This document shows positions 24,353-33,268 of a DNA stretch of 64,000 bases, in pieces. Each line of letters starts with the position of its first letter. Position 1 is the stretch's first letter. A program made the position numbers and the translations under genes. This DNA is from Pseudarthrobacter oxydans (GTDB lineage Bacteria > Actinomycetota > Actinomycetes > Actinomycetales > Micrococcaceae), in NCBI RefSeq assembly GCF_013314975.1, contig NZ_JABTYH010000001.1, positions 124,001 to 188,000 of the forward strand. The letters run 5' to 3'. The notes under the pieces are model-generated. The model did not search any database and was not told the DNA's origin. It saw nothing but the letters and a program-made list of their open reading frames with translations.

Positions 24353-26461
24353 ATGACTGAAGTAGTGGACCGTCCAGCCGGCAAGGGGCAGCGCCCCGCC
24401 GCCAAACCGGCGACTGGCCCGTCCCGGGCCCAGCCCGCCGTCGACGTGGAAGCACTGGGCCGGCAACTGCTGGGCAAATGGGCCGACGTCCGGCTCCAGG
24501 CCCGGGAGCTTGCAGCCCGCCCCGAGCTCCACAAGATCGAGGGCCTGACGCACACCGAGCACCGGAAACGGGTGTTCGGACAGTTGCGGTACCTGGTGGA
24601 GAATGAAGCCGTCCACCGCGCCTTCCCGGAAGCGCTGGGCGGTTCCGACGACCACGGCGGCAACATCGCCGGCTTCGAGGAGCTGGTGGTGGCCGATCCC
24701 TCACTCCAGATCAAGGCCGGGGTACAGTGGGGACTTTTCGGCTCTGCCGTCATGCACCTCGGTACTGCCGGACACCACGCCAGGTGGCTTCCGGGCATCA
24801 TGAACCTGGACATTCCCGGCTGCTTCGCCATGACCGAAACGGGACACGGCTCGGACGTGGCCAGCATTGCGACCACCGCCACCTATGACCCGTCCACGGA
24901 GGAATTCGTGGTGCACACCCCCTTCCGCGCCGCCTGGAAGGATTACATCGGCAATGCAGCCACCGACGGACTGGGCGCCGTGGTGTTCGCACAGCTGGTC
25001 ACCCGCGGAGTAAACCATGGCGTCCATGCCTTCTACGTGGACCTCAGGGATCCGCAGACCAAGAAGTTCCTGCCGGGAATCGGAGGCGAGGACGACGGCA
25101 TCAAGGGCGGGCTCAACGGCATTGACAACGGCCGGCTGCACTTCACCAACGTCCGGATCCCCCGGACAAACCTCCTCAACCGCTACGGCGACGTTGCTCC
25201 TGACGGAACCTATTCGTCGCCCATTGCCAGCCCCGGCCGCCGGTTCTTCACCATGCTCGGCACCCTGGTCCAGGGACGGGTATCGCTGGACGGCGCTGCG
25301 GTGGCGGCATCCAAAGTGGCTCTGAAGGCGGCCGTCGGCTACGCCACGGAACGCCGCCAGTTCAATGCCTCCTCACACACCGACGAGGAAGTCCTTCTCG
25401 ACTACCAGCGGCACCAGCGGCGCCTGTTCACGCGGCTTGCAACCACCTATGCCGCCGGGTTCGCCCACGAACAGCTGCTGGAGAAATTCGACGACGTCTT
25501 CTCCGGCGCCCACGACACGGACGAGGACCGCCAGGACCTGGAAACCCTGGCTGCCGCCCTGAAGGCCCTGAGCACCTGGCACGCGCTGGACACGCTGCAG
25601 GAATGCCGGGAAGCCTGCGGCGGCGCCGGCTTCCTGATCGAAAACCGCTTCGCGTCATTGCGGGCAGACCTGGACGTCTACGCCACGTTCGAGGGTGACA
25701 ACACGGTACTGCTGCAGCTGGTGGCCAAGCGCCTCCTGGCTGATTACGCCAAGGAGTTCCGGAACGTGGACTTCGGAGTCCTGGCCCGCTACGTGGTGGG
25801 CCAGGCCACGGGCGCCGCGATCCACCGGACGGGCCTGCGCCAGGTTGCCCAGTTCATGGCCGACACCGGTTCGGTGCAGCGGGCGGCCATCGCCCTCCGC
25901 GACGAGGAGGGCCAGCGTGCGCTGCTCACTGACCGGGTGCAGACCATGGTGGCGGAGGCGGCGGGCTCGCTCCGGGGCAGCAACCGGCTCTCCCAGGAGA
26001 AGGGCGCCGCGCTCTTCAACCGGCACCAGAACGAGCTCATCGACGCCGCGCAGGCGCACGCCGAGCTCCTGCAGTGGGAGGCCTTCACGGACGCGCTCCG
26101 CGAGGTTGAGGATCCCGGGACCAGGCTGGTCCTGACCTGGCTGCGGGACCTTTTCGGCCTGTCGCTGATCGAGAAGAACCTGTCCTGGTATCTCATGAAC
26201 GGGCGTCTCTCCATGCAGCGGGGCCGCACGGTGGGCGAGTACATCAACAGGCTGCTGGTGAAGATCCGGCCGCACGCCCTGGACCTCGTGGAAGCGTTCG
26301 GTTACGGCGATGACCATGTGCGCGCAGCCGTGGCCACGGGCGCCGAGAAGGAACGGCAGGACGAGGCGCGGGCCTACTTCCGCAGCCAGCGGGCCAGCGG
26401 CCAGGCACCGGTGGACGAGAAGGTGCTGCTCGCCAGGACCGCCGCGGCCAAGCGGAACTGA
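24353..26461 (+). CDS. Acyl-CoA oxidase/dehydrogenase-like flavoprotein
   Basis: A 702-residue protein, much longer than ordinary acyl-CoA dehydrogenases. The flavin core is seen in CFAMTETGHGSDVASIATTA and RVSLDGAAVAASKVALKAAV with YATERRQF. The acyl-CoA oxidase-type block TFEGDNTVLLQLVAKRLL and a long C-terminal helical domain (to residue 702) match peroxisomal-type oxidases, which pass electrons to oxygen and make peroxide. Whether this one is an oxidase or a dehydrogenase cannot be told from the sequence. The ATG follows GAAGGA, and it lies 95 bp after the TetR gene on the same strand. Confidence 0.88.
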   Translation: MTEVVDRPAGKGQRPAAKPATGPSRAQPAVDVEALGRQLLGKWADVRLQARELAARPELHKIEGLTHTEHRKRVFGQLRYLVENEAVHRAFPEALGGSDDHGGNIAGFEELVVADPSLQIKAGVQWGLFGSAVMHLGTAGHHARWLPGIMNLDIPGCFAMTETGHGSDVASIATTATYDPSTEEFVVHTPFRAAWKDYIGNAATDGLGAVVFAQLVTRGVNHGVHAFYVDLRDPQTKKFLPGIGGEDDGIKGGLNGIDNGRLHFTNVRIPRTNLLNRYGDVAPDGTYSSPIASPGRRFFTMLGTLVQGRVSLDGAAVAASKVALKAAVGYATERRQFNASSHTDEEVLLDYQRHQRRLFTRLATTYAAGFAHEQLLEKFDDVFSGAHDTDEDRQDLETLAAALKALSTWHALDTLQECREACGGAGFLIENRFASLRADLDVYATFEGDNTVLLQLVAKRLLADYAKEFRNVDFGVLARYVVGQATGAAIHRTGLRQVAQFMADTGSVQRAAIALRDEEGQRALLTDRVQTMVAEAAGSLRGSNRLSQEKGAALFNRHQNELIDAAQAHAELLQWEAFTDALREVEDPGTRLVLTWLRDLFGLSLIEKNLSWYLMNGRLSMQRGRTVGEYINRLLVKIRPHALDLVEAFGYGDDHVRAAVATGAEKERQDEARAYFRSQRASGQAPVDEKVLLARTAAAKRN

Positions 26462-26480
26462 CCGTCCCCTGGCGCCATGA

Positions 26481-26528
26481 ACGACGACGGCGCCGCTCCC
26501 CTCGAGGGGGAAGCGGCGCCGTCGTCGT
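26481..26528. terminator. Bidirectional hairpin between the oxidase and glgA
   Basis: Perfect 17-bp arms (ACGACGACGGCGCCGCT at 26481-26497 and its complement at 26512-26528) with further C/G pairing in the loop. It sits between convergent stop codons. No T tract, so efficiency is uncertain. Confidence 0.75.
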
Positions 26529-26554
26529 CATGAAGCGTCCTTCACATAGCTTCG

Positions 26555-27760
26555 CTAGCTCCGGGCCGGAAGCACGGAGCGGTACACCTCGAGCGTGGTT
26601 TCCGTGATGGATTCCCAGGAGAAGTGCTTCTCGGCACGCAGCCGGCCCGCCTTGCCCATGGCGCGGGCGCGCTCCGGGTCGGAGACCACCTCGGTGAGGG
26701 CTGCCGCGAACTCGGTCACGAATTTTTCAGGATCGAGGGGCGTTCCGGTGCCGTCGGTGACCTGCTCGAGGTCAACCAGGAGGCCGGTCTGGCCGTGCTC
26801 CACAACCTCCGGAATTCCGCCGGTGGCGCTGGCAACCACCGCTGCGCCGCAGGCCATGGCCTCCAGGTTGACGATGCCCAGCGGCTCGTAGATGGAGGGG
26901 CAGGCGAAGGCAGTCGCGTGGCTGAGCACCTGGATGAGCTCGTGGCGCGGCAGCATCCGCTCGATGAGCACCACGCCGGTCCGCTGGCTTTGCAGTTCCT
27001 CAATAAGCCGTGCCGTTTCGGCAGCCAGTTCGGGAGTGTCAGCGGCGCCCAGGCACAGGACCAGCTGAACATCGGCCGGCAGCTTGGCCGCTGCGCGGAG
27101 GAGGTAGGGGACGCCCTTCTGGCGCGTGTTCCTGCCCACAAAGACCACGCTGGGCTTCGCGGGGTCAATGCCCAGGGCGCGGACGGCGTCGTCATTTTCG
27201 TCACGTTGCCACATGTCGACATCGATGCCGTTGTGGACCACCCGGACCTTTGCGGAATCGACGTCCGGGTAGCTGCGCAGGATGTCCTGGCGCATGCCCT
27301 CCGACACCGCGATGATGGCTGCCGCCGCCTCGTACGCCGTCTTCTCCACCCAGGACGAGAGCGCGTACCCGCCACCGAGCTGCTCCGCCTTCCAGGGCCG
27401 CAGCGGCTCCAGGCTGTGGGCGCTCAGGACATGCGGGATACCGTGCAGCAGGGATGCCAGGTGCCCTGCCATGTTGGCGTACCAGGTGTGCGAATGGACC
27501 AGGTCCGCGCCTTCCACGTCCGGCACAATCCGCAGGTCCACACCGAGGGTCTGGACCGCGGCGTTGGCTCCGCCAAGGTCCTCCGGCACCTGGTAGGACG
27601 TTACGGTGGCGCCATGATAGTCGGTATCGCGGGGAGCCCCAAAAGCACGAACCTGCAGGTCAACATGCTTACTAAGCACCCTGCTCAATTCGGCCACGTG
27701 GACTCCGGCGCCACCGTAGATCTCCGGCGGGAACTCTTTGGTCACAATGTCTATTCGCAC
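26555..27760 (-). CDS. glgA: Actinobacterial glycogen synthase (GT4 family)
   Basis: A 401-residue GT-B enzyme with DIVTKEFPPEIYGGAGVHV at the N-terminus and the donor site VFVGRNTRQKGVPYLLRAA, ACPSIYEPLGIVNLEAMACG, in which the E-x7-E pair is visible. The mycobacterial counterpart (GlgM) makes maltose-1-phosphate from ADP-glucose and glucose-1-phosphate, so this gene may serve glycogen or the GlgE pathway. GTG at 27760 fits the family N-terminus; a TTG three codons upstream is also in frame. It is divergent from glgC. Confidence 0.92.
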   Translation of the reverse strand: MRIDIVTKEFPPEIYGGAGVHVAELSRVLSKHVDLQVRAFGAPRDTDYHGATVTSYQVPEDLGGANAAVQTLGVDLRIVPDVEGADLVHSHTWYANMAGHLASLLHGIPHVLSAHSLEPLRPWKAEQLGGGYALSSWVEKTAYEAAAAIIAVSEGMRQDILRSYPDVDSAKVRVVHNGIDVDMWQRDENDDAVRALGIDPAKPSVVFVGRNTRQKGVPYLLRAAAKLPADVQLVLCLGAADTPELAAETARLIEELQSQRTGVVLIERMLPRHELIQVLSHATAFACPSIYEPLGIVNLEAMACGAAVVASATGGIPEVVEHGQTGLLVDLEQVTDGTGTPLDPEKFVTEFAAALTEVVSDPERARAMGKAGRLRAEKHFSWESITETTLEVYRSVLPARS

Positions 27761-27862
27761 AAGACCCAAGGTAGTCCTTCCCGCTTAACTGTTCTAGTGT
27801 GAAGGGGTCCGGGCGTACCGGACTGTCTTGGGGAGTTACGAAGGCGTACAGGAGCGACCATC

Positions 27863-29269
27863 ATGCCGTTGAACAAAAAAGTCCTGGCCATTGTCCTCGC
27901 GGGTGGCGAGGGAAACAGACTGATGCCACTGACGGCAGACCGGGCCAAACCTGCTGTACCCTTCGCCGGGAGCTACCGCCTGATCGACTTTGCGCTGTCC
28001 AACCTGGTGAATTCCCGCTACCTGCAGATTGTTGTACTGACGCAGTACAAGTCGCACAGCCTTGACCGCCACATCTCGGAGACCTGGCGCATGTCCACCC
28101 AGCTGGGCAACTACGTCGCCTCGGTGCCGGCGCAGCAGCGTGTGGGCAAGAGCTGGTTCCTGGGCAGCGCCAACGCCATCTACCAGTCCCTGAACCTCAT
28201 TCATGACGCCAACCCGGACATCGTGGTGGTGGTCGGAGCCGACCACGTCTACCGCATGGACTTCGCCCAGATGGTGGAGCAGCACGTCAACAGCGGCGCC
28301 AAGGCAACGGTCGCCGCCGTCCGGCAGCCGCTGCACATGGCGGACCAGTTCGGCGTGATCGAGGTGGACCAGGACAACCCGCAGAAGATTTCAGCGTTCG
28401 TGGAGAAGCCCTCCAGCACTCCGGGCCTCGCCGCCGATCCCTCGCAGTTCCTGGCCTCCATGGGCAACTACGTCTTTGACGCCGACGCTTTGGTGGCCGC
28501 GCTCCACGTCGACGCCGAGCGGCTGGACACCAAGCACGACATGGGCGGGGACATCATCCCCTACTTCGTCAACCAGGGCGAGGCCGACGTGTACGACTTC
28601 ACCCTCAACGACATCCCCGGCTCCACCGAGCGTGACCGCACCTACTGGCGGGATGTGGGCACCATCGACTCGTTCTATGACGCGCACATGGACCTCATTT
28701 CCCCGCTGCCGGTGTTCAACCTTTACAACTCCGAGTGGCCCATCTACACGAGGCAGAGCATCTCCCCGCCGGCAAAGTTCGTGCGCGGCCAGAACAACAC
28801 GGTGGGCACCGCGCTGGATTCGATCGTTTCCAGCGGCGTGGTGATTTCCGGCGGCATCGTGGAGGGCTCAGTCCTGTCCAACGACGTCTACGTGGCCACC
28901 AGCAGCCGGGTTATCGACTCCGTCCTGATGGACAAGGTTCAGATCGGCGAGGGCGCCGTTGTTAACCGGGCCATCATCGACAAGAACGTCAAGGTGCCCG
29001 CGGGAGCGGCGATCGGACTGGACGCCGACCTGGACCGTGCCCGCGGCTTCAAGGTCACCGAGTCCGGCATCACGGTCCTCGCCAAGGGGCAGACCGTTCC
29101 CGAACCCACTGACGACGAGCGGCAGCTTGCCGCGCGGAACCTCCACCTTGTCCCGAATGCGGTCAAGGCGGCCGCAGGCCACCACCCCGACCTGCAGGAA
29201 TCGGTGGACAGGGTTGCCGAGACGCACGCTGCGGCTGCTGCCGACGCTGCACCGGGCGCCAGGATCTAG
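27863..29269 (+). CDS. glgC: Glucose-1-phosphate adenylyltransferase
   Basis: A 468-residue enzyme that makes ADP-glucose from glucose-1-phosphate and ATP, the committed step of glycogen synthesis. The nucleotide motif is [26 protein letters not shown]. The substrate region is [13 protein letters not shown] and SFVEKP-type [13 protein letters not shown]. The C-terminal left-handed helix repeats are recognisable ([21 protein letters not shown]). The ATG follows AGGAG. A C-terminal extension of about 50 residues ([19 protein letters not shown]) beyond the repeat region is noted. Paired divergently with glgA. Confidence 0.96.
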   Translation: MPLNKKVLAIVLAGGEGNRLMPLTADRAKPAVPFAGSYRLIDFALSNLVNSRYLQIVVLTQYKSHSLDRHISETWRMSTQLGNYVASVPAQQRVGKSWFLGSANAIYQSLNLIHDANPDIVVVVGADHVYRMDFAQMVEQHVNSGAKATVAAVRQPLHMADQFGVIEVDQDNPQKISAFVEKPSSTPGLAADPSQFLASMGNYVFDADALVAALHVDAERLDTKHDMGGDIIPYFVNQGEADVYDFTLNDIPGSTERDRTYWRDVGTIDSFYDAHMDLISPLPVFNLYNSEWPIYTRQSISPPAKFVRGQNNTVGTALDSIVSSGVVISGGIVEGSVLSNDVYVATSSRVIDSVLMDKVQIGEGAVVNRAIIDKNVKVPAGAAIGLDADLDRARGFKVTESGITVLAKGQTVPEPTDDERQLAARNLHLVPNAVKAAAGHHPDLQESVDRVAETHAAAAADAAPGARI

Positions 29270-29339
29270 CACCTGACCCCAGGGCCGGCCCGCCTCCAAA
29301 GGTGCGGCCGGCAGTGTCCCAGGCTGTAAAATCGGTACA

Positions 29340-30791
29340 ATGAGCTCCCCCGATCTGACCCCTGAGGAAATCCAGGCCTGCCTCAAGGTCCTGAACACCA
29401 TCCACGCCTATGACGAGGAGCACCCGGACTACATCTCGGTGCGGCGCGCCACCGGGAAGATGTTCAAGGCCGTCAAGCGGCACCGGCGCGTGACCAAGCG
29501 TGACCTGATTTCCGAGGCAGACCGGGCAGTGCTCGCCCAGACCGCCACCGCCGCTCCCGACCGGATCGACGACGAGACCCGCGGCAACAAGCTGGCCACC
29601 TCGGCCACGGGCGCAGTTGCAGGACACCTCATCCGGTCGCGTCCGTGCTACATCTGCAAGCAGCACTACACGCAGGTGGACGCTTTCTACCACCAGCTGT
29701 GCCCGGAGTGTGCCGCGTTCAGCCACAGCAAGCGGGACGCCCGGACAGACCTGACCGGGCGCCGCGCCCTGCTGACCGGCGGACGGGCCAAGATCGGCAT
29801 GTACATCGCCCTTCGGCTGCTGCGCGACGGTGCCCACACCACCATCACCACCCGCTTCCCCAAGGATGCCGCCCGCCGCTTTGCCGCGATGGAGGACAGT
29901 GGCGAGTGGCTGCACCGGCTCCGTATCGTGGGCATAGACCTGCGGGATCCTGCCCAGGTCATGGCCCTGACGGACTCTCTTTCCGAGGCCGGGCCGCTGG
30001 ACATCATCATCAACAATGCCGCCCAGACCGTCCGCCGTTCCGGCAATGCCTACAAGCCGTTGGTGGACGCCGAGGATGAGCCCCTGCCGGCAGCCCTGGA
30101 GCAGGCGAACGGCGGCCCGGAACTGGTGACGTTCGGCCACGCGCATGACAAGCACCCCCTGGCGCTGGCCAGCAGCGTCACCGAGCACCCTGTGCTGGCC
30201 GGAGACGCGATCACGTCCCTGGCGCTGTCCACCGGTTCCGCATCACTGGAGCGGATCGCGTCCGGGACGGCCATCGACGCCGGCGGCCTGGTTCCGGACC
30301 TGGCTACGATCAACAGCTGGACCCAGGTGGTGGACGAGGTTGACCCGCTGGAAATGCTGGAGGTGCAGCTCTGCAACGTCACGGCACCCTTCCTGCTGGT
30401 AAGCCGTCTGCGCGCCGCCATGAAGCGCTCCACAGCCCGGCGCAAGTACATCGTGAACGTCTCCGCCATGGAAGGCCAGTTCTCCCGCGCCTACAAGGGC
30501 CCCGGCCACCCGCACACCAACATGGCCAAGGCAGCGCTCAACATGATGACGCGCACCAGCGCCCAGGAGATGCTGGACACCGACGGCATCCTGATGACTG
30601 CCGTGGACACGGGCTGGATCACCGACGAGCGTCCGCACTTCACCAAGGTCAGGCTCATGGAAGAAGGCTTCCACGCACCCCTGGACCTTGTGGACGGCGC
30701 CGCCCGCGTCTACGATCCCATCGTCATGGGCGAGAACGGCGAGGACCAGTACGGTGTGTTCCTTAAGGACTACAAACCCAGCCCCTGGTGA
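29340..30791 (+). CDS. Zinc-ribbon SDR fusion protein, YxxxK Tyr absent
   Basis: This 483-residue protein has about 100 N-terminal helical residues, then a zinc ribbon (C103-Y-I-C106, C121-P-E-C124). An SDR Rossmann domain starts at RRALLTGGRAKIGMYIA. The active-site Ser is in VNVSAMEG. Aligning the catalytic Lys (K397 in HTNMAK) puts Thr393 where the catalytic Tyr normally sits. A roughly 110-residue insert separates NNAAQTVRR from the Ser motif. It may be a non-classical reductase or a binding protein. It is followed after 15 bp by the split-barrel gene. Confidence 0.85.
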   Translation: MSSPDLTPEEIQACLKVLNTIHAYDEEHPDYISVRRATGKMFKAVKRHRRVTKRDLISEADRAVLAQTATAAPDRIDDETRGNKLATSATGAVAGHLIRSRPCYICKQHYTQVDAFYHQLCPECAAFSHSKRDARTDLTGRRALLTGGRAKIGMYIALRLLRDGAHTTITTRFPKDAARRFAAMEDSGEWLHRLRIVGIDLRDPAQVMALTDSLSEAGPLDIIINNAAQTVRRSGNAYKPLVDAEDEPLPAALEQANGGPELVTFGHAHDKHPLALASSVTEHPVLAGDAITSLALSTGSASLERIASGTAIDAGGLVPDLATINSWTQVVDEVDPLEMLEVQLCNVTAPFLLVSRLRAAMKRSTARRKYIVNVSAMEGQFSRAYKGPGHPHTNMAKAALNMMTRTSAQEMLDTDGILMTAVDTGWITDERPHFTKVRLMEEGFHAPLDLVDGAARVYDPIVMGENGEDQYGVFLKDYKPSPW

Positions 30792-30806
30792 GGGTAAGCT
30801 CGCGGC

Positions 30807-31274
30807 ATGAGCGGCGAACCGATATCTGAAGTGCAGAATCTTGAACACCACGAGTGCTGGGCCATGCTCCGGAACGTGTCCGTCGGCAGGCTGGCCGTCC
30901 TGGTCTCGGGCCGGCCGGATATCTTCCCCATCAATTACACGGTGGACGGCGGCACCCTGGTGTTCCGCACGAGCGAAGGAACCAAGCTCTCCGGAGCCTC
31001 GGAAGACGCTGCCGTGGCCGTGGAAGCCGACGGAGTGGATCCTGACACCGGGCTGGCCTGGAGCGTGGTGGTGAAGGGGACGGCCGCCGTCGTCACCGGC
31101 ACGGAGCAGGTCCTGGAGACCACCCAGCTCTTCCTCTTCCCGTGGCAGGCGGGCAAGAAGGACGTGTTCGTCCGCATCACCCCGGACACCATCACGGGCC
31201 GCCGCTTCAGGGTGACGGAACCCATGACCTGGTGGACCCAGCTCAGCGGCGCCATCAAGACTGCTCAGGAGTAA
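30807..31274 (+). CDS. Pyridoxamine 5'-phosphate oxidase-like flavin protein
   Basis: This 155-residue split-barrel protein belongs to the PPOX-like superfamily, in which FMN or F420 is bound. The N-terminus HHECWAMLRNVSVGRLAVLV and PINYTVDGGTLVFRTSEGTKL are typical. No residue pattern decides between FMN and F420 use. It is probably co-transcribed with the zinc-ribbon SDR, 15 bp upstream. Confidence 0.82.
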   Translation: MSGEPISEVQNLEHHECWAMLRNVSVGRLAVLVSGRPDIFPINYTVDGGTLVFRTSEGTKLSGASEDAAVAVEADGVDPDTGLAWSVVVKGTAAVVTGTEQVLETTQLFLFPWQAGKKDVFVRITPDTITGRRFRVTEPMTWWTQLSGAIKTAQE

Positions 31275-31385
31275 AACCCCGCACCGCCACGGCCGGAGTG
31301 CACACCTGCCGCGGCCTCACCTGCCGGTGGCTGAGCCCTGCCTGGTACTGGCGCGAACTTTGGTGCCGGACGCGGCTGCGGGCAG

Positions 31386-32363
31386 TCAGCCCACGAGGGC
31401 GGAGGCAACAGCAAGGTAGATCGTCACAGTCAGGATGTCCTGTACCACCGTGGCGAGGGGCCCGGAACCGAAGGCCGGGTCCTGGCCCAGCCTGCTGATT
31501 ACCCAGGGCAGAACCAGGGCGATGACTGTAGCGATTGAAGCGGCAGCCAGCAGCGAGAGAGCGACCGCCAGGGCCACGGCCCAGTCCTGCCAGATCAATC
31601 CCACAACGAGCAGTGACACCCCTCCAAGGAGCAGACCCAGAATCACACCAGTGGCGATCTCGCGGCCAATGATTCGCCGCACGCCTACACCAAGCGAAAG
31701 GCCTCGAATGACAAGCGCTTCCGTCTGTGTTCCGATCGCGTCGGCGAGATAAACCACGCCGGGGACAAAGAAAGCGATGAGGACGTGCTCAGCCAGATCG
31801 GCCTCAAAGTTGCCCACCACCCCGGCCGCGAGCAACGCACCGATGAGCCCAACACCCAGCCATGGAAGTCGATGCCATAGGCGACGCAGCAGCGGCTCCA
31901 CCGTCGTCAGCTGAGCGGGCGATGCAGAGCGCAGGAATCCGCCTAGACGCACCATGTCCTCGTCATGCTCAGTCAGCAGCACCTCAAGCATCGCGTTGGC
32001 GGGTATGAGACCGCCGAACCGGCCATCGTCAATGACGGCGAGGGTCGGCTCATTGTGGTGGACGGCTTTCCAGGCCGCATGCTCCTGCACGGTTGAGGAC
32101 GCGACAACCGGCGGGTTGGCGTCCATCAGCAGGCTCATCGGAGTGGCAGGCGGGGCGGCGAACAGCTTCTCGATGGTGACCAGGCCGAGCAGTTGGTCAC
32201 CATCAAGGACTGCGACCGCTGCGGCACTGTCGTAGTGTTGGCCGCGCATGGCGTCCAGAACGTGGGTGGCCAATTCGTCGCGGCGCGCCGTGGGCACGTG
32301 GAATGAAGCATGCTGCGCCGCTGTGCGGAACTGGTCGGACCTGGCAGGATCGAGAATCGTCAT
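31386..32363 (-). CDS. MgtE-like magnesium transporter without the N domain
   Basis: This 325-residue protein has two CBS motifs (residues about 15-70 and 75-130) and then five membrane segments. The membrane part has the MgtE-type blocks PGVVYLADAIGTQTEALVIRGL-like (20 residues of this motif match) and DPAFGSGPLATVVQDILTV. Full-length MgtE has a helical N domain of about 130 residues before the CBS pair. It is missing here, and 32364-32731 holds no obvious continuation. It may be a naturally short paralogue. Start at ATG 32363 with AAGGATG upstream. Confidence 0.85.
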   Translation of the reverse strand: MTILDPARSDQFRTAAQHASFHVPTARRDELATHVLDAMRGQHYDSAAAVAVLDGDQLLGLVTIEKLFAAPPATPMSLLMDANPPVVASSTVQEHAAWKAVHHNEPTLAVIDDGRFGGLIPANAMLEVLLTEHDEDMVRLGGFLRSASPAQLTTVEPLLRRLWHRLPWLGVGLIGALLAAGVVGNFEADLAEHVLIAFFVPGVVYLADAIGTQTEALVIRGLSLGVGVRRIIGREIATGVILGLLLGGVSLLVVGLIWQDWAVALAVALSLLAAASIATVIALVLPWVISRLGQDPAFGSGPLATVVQDILTVTIYLAVASALVG

Positions 32364-32731
32364 CGGACATCCTTCGACAGCTTTAGGCGCGATACCTGCG
32401 CCACCTCAGACGAGCCTGGAGCTACGCCTTGCCGCCGCCGCGGGCATCGGACAGTGCTACCAACCCATGCTATCGCCCCACTCATGATCCTGGCGTAAAT
32501 GAGGCCTGGGACGACCCGGTCGCAGCCCTTCGTCTGCGCAGCCTCGTGCCCAAAGTGACCCCTACGCAGACAACAATCAATGACTTAAGGATCCAGGGGA
32601 ACCGGTGCTTCAGCTGCGCCATCAGGTACGCCGTCGCTCGACCCGGCGGGGAAGGCCATTCTTGGCCGCGGCGGGTGCCTGGGCCGGTTAGGCTGGGACA
32701 GCGCGGACGATTTCTGAAATGGGGACCAGAT
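32364..32731. other. Divergent promoter region, no gene
   Basis: Separates the MgtE-like gene and the lipoprotein gene, which diverge. An open frame runs through part of it in the lipoprotein frame, but its reading is unlike a protein and it lacks a start near a ribosome site. No known metal-sensing riboswitch pattern is evident to me. Confidence 0.4.
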
Positions 32732-33124
32732 ATGAACCGAACCGCTATGGGCACTGCCGCAGTCATTCTCGCCTTCTCCTTGGCATCATGCTCAGGTTCC
32801 GCACCCACGCGGCCGCCGGAGGATGGCGGAGCTTATGAGTCGATAGACGACTTGCGGGAGGCTGTGGAATCCGCTGGCCTGCTATGCCAGGAACTGGTTC
32901 TGGACACCCCTCCTTCCAAATTCTCCGCCACCTCCGCAAGCTGCAGCGAGTTTACCTACCTTGCGATCTACACCGACGACGTTTATCTGGCGGCGCAGCT
33001 GGATTTCTGGAGGCCGGTTGGGCAACGCGCGATCAACGTGGGCAAGAACTGGACAGTGGTCAGCGAGGACCCGAAGCTCATCCAAAAGAACCTTGGCGGC
33101 TCGGTCCTCCATACAGGGCCCTAA
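32732..33124 (+). CDS. Small lipoprotein, function unknown
   Basis: A 130-residue protein beginning MNRTAMGTAAVILAFSLASC with a lipobox L-A-S-C and a GGGGAC ribosome site. The mature part has two more Cys (LLCQEL, SASCSEF), possibly a disulfide, and the C-terminal segment NVGKNWTVVSEDPKLIQKNL. No family is recognised. Base composition is lower in GC than its neighbours: 57.5% over 32881-33000 by hand count, versus about 68% in one 60-bp line of glgC. Confidence 0.75.
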   Translation: MNRTAMGTAAVILAFSLASCSGSAPTRPPEDGGAYESIDDLREAVESAGLLCQELVLDTPPSKFSATSASCSEFTYLAIYTDDVYLAAQLDFWRPVGQRAINVGKNWTVVSEDPKLIQKNLGGSVLHTGP

Positions 33125-33268
33125 AGACGGTCCTGTGGCAACAGCCCAGACGGGGTGTGTGCGGTAGCGGCAAGCCGATGTCTGCTCCAGGCTGGGCATC
33201 CCCGTACTGGAAAGTTAGGAACTCCCCCAGAAGCCGTAAGCAAGCGCGCGGCTCCACACGGCTGCCGG

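Noticed and set aside
29284..29312. Weak hairpin between glgC and the SDR gene
   Set aside because: Only a 7-bp uninterrupted stem with no T tract, too weak to call a terminator.
32364..32731. Mg2+ riboswitch before the MgtE-like gene
   Set aside because: No M-box-like paired elements were recognisable, and the space is shared with a divergent gene.
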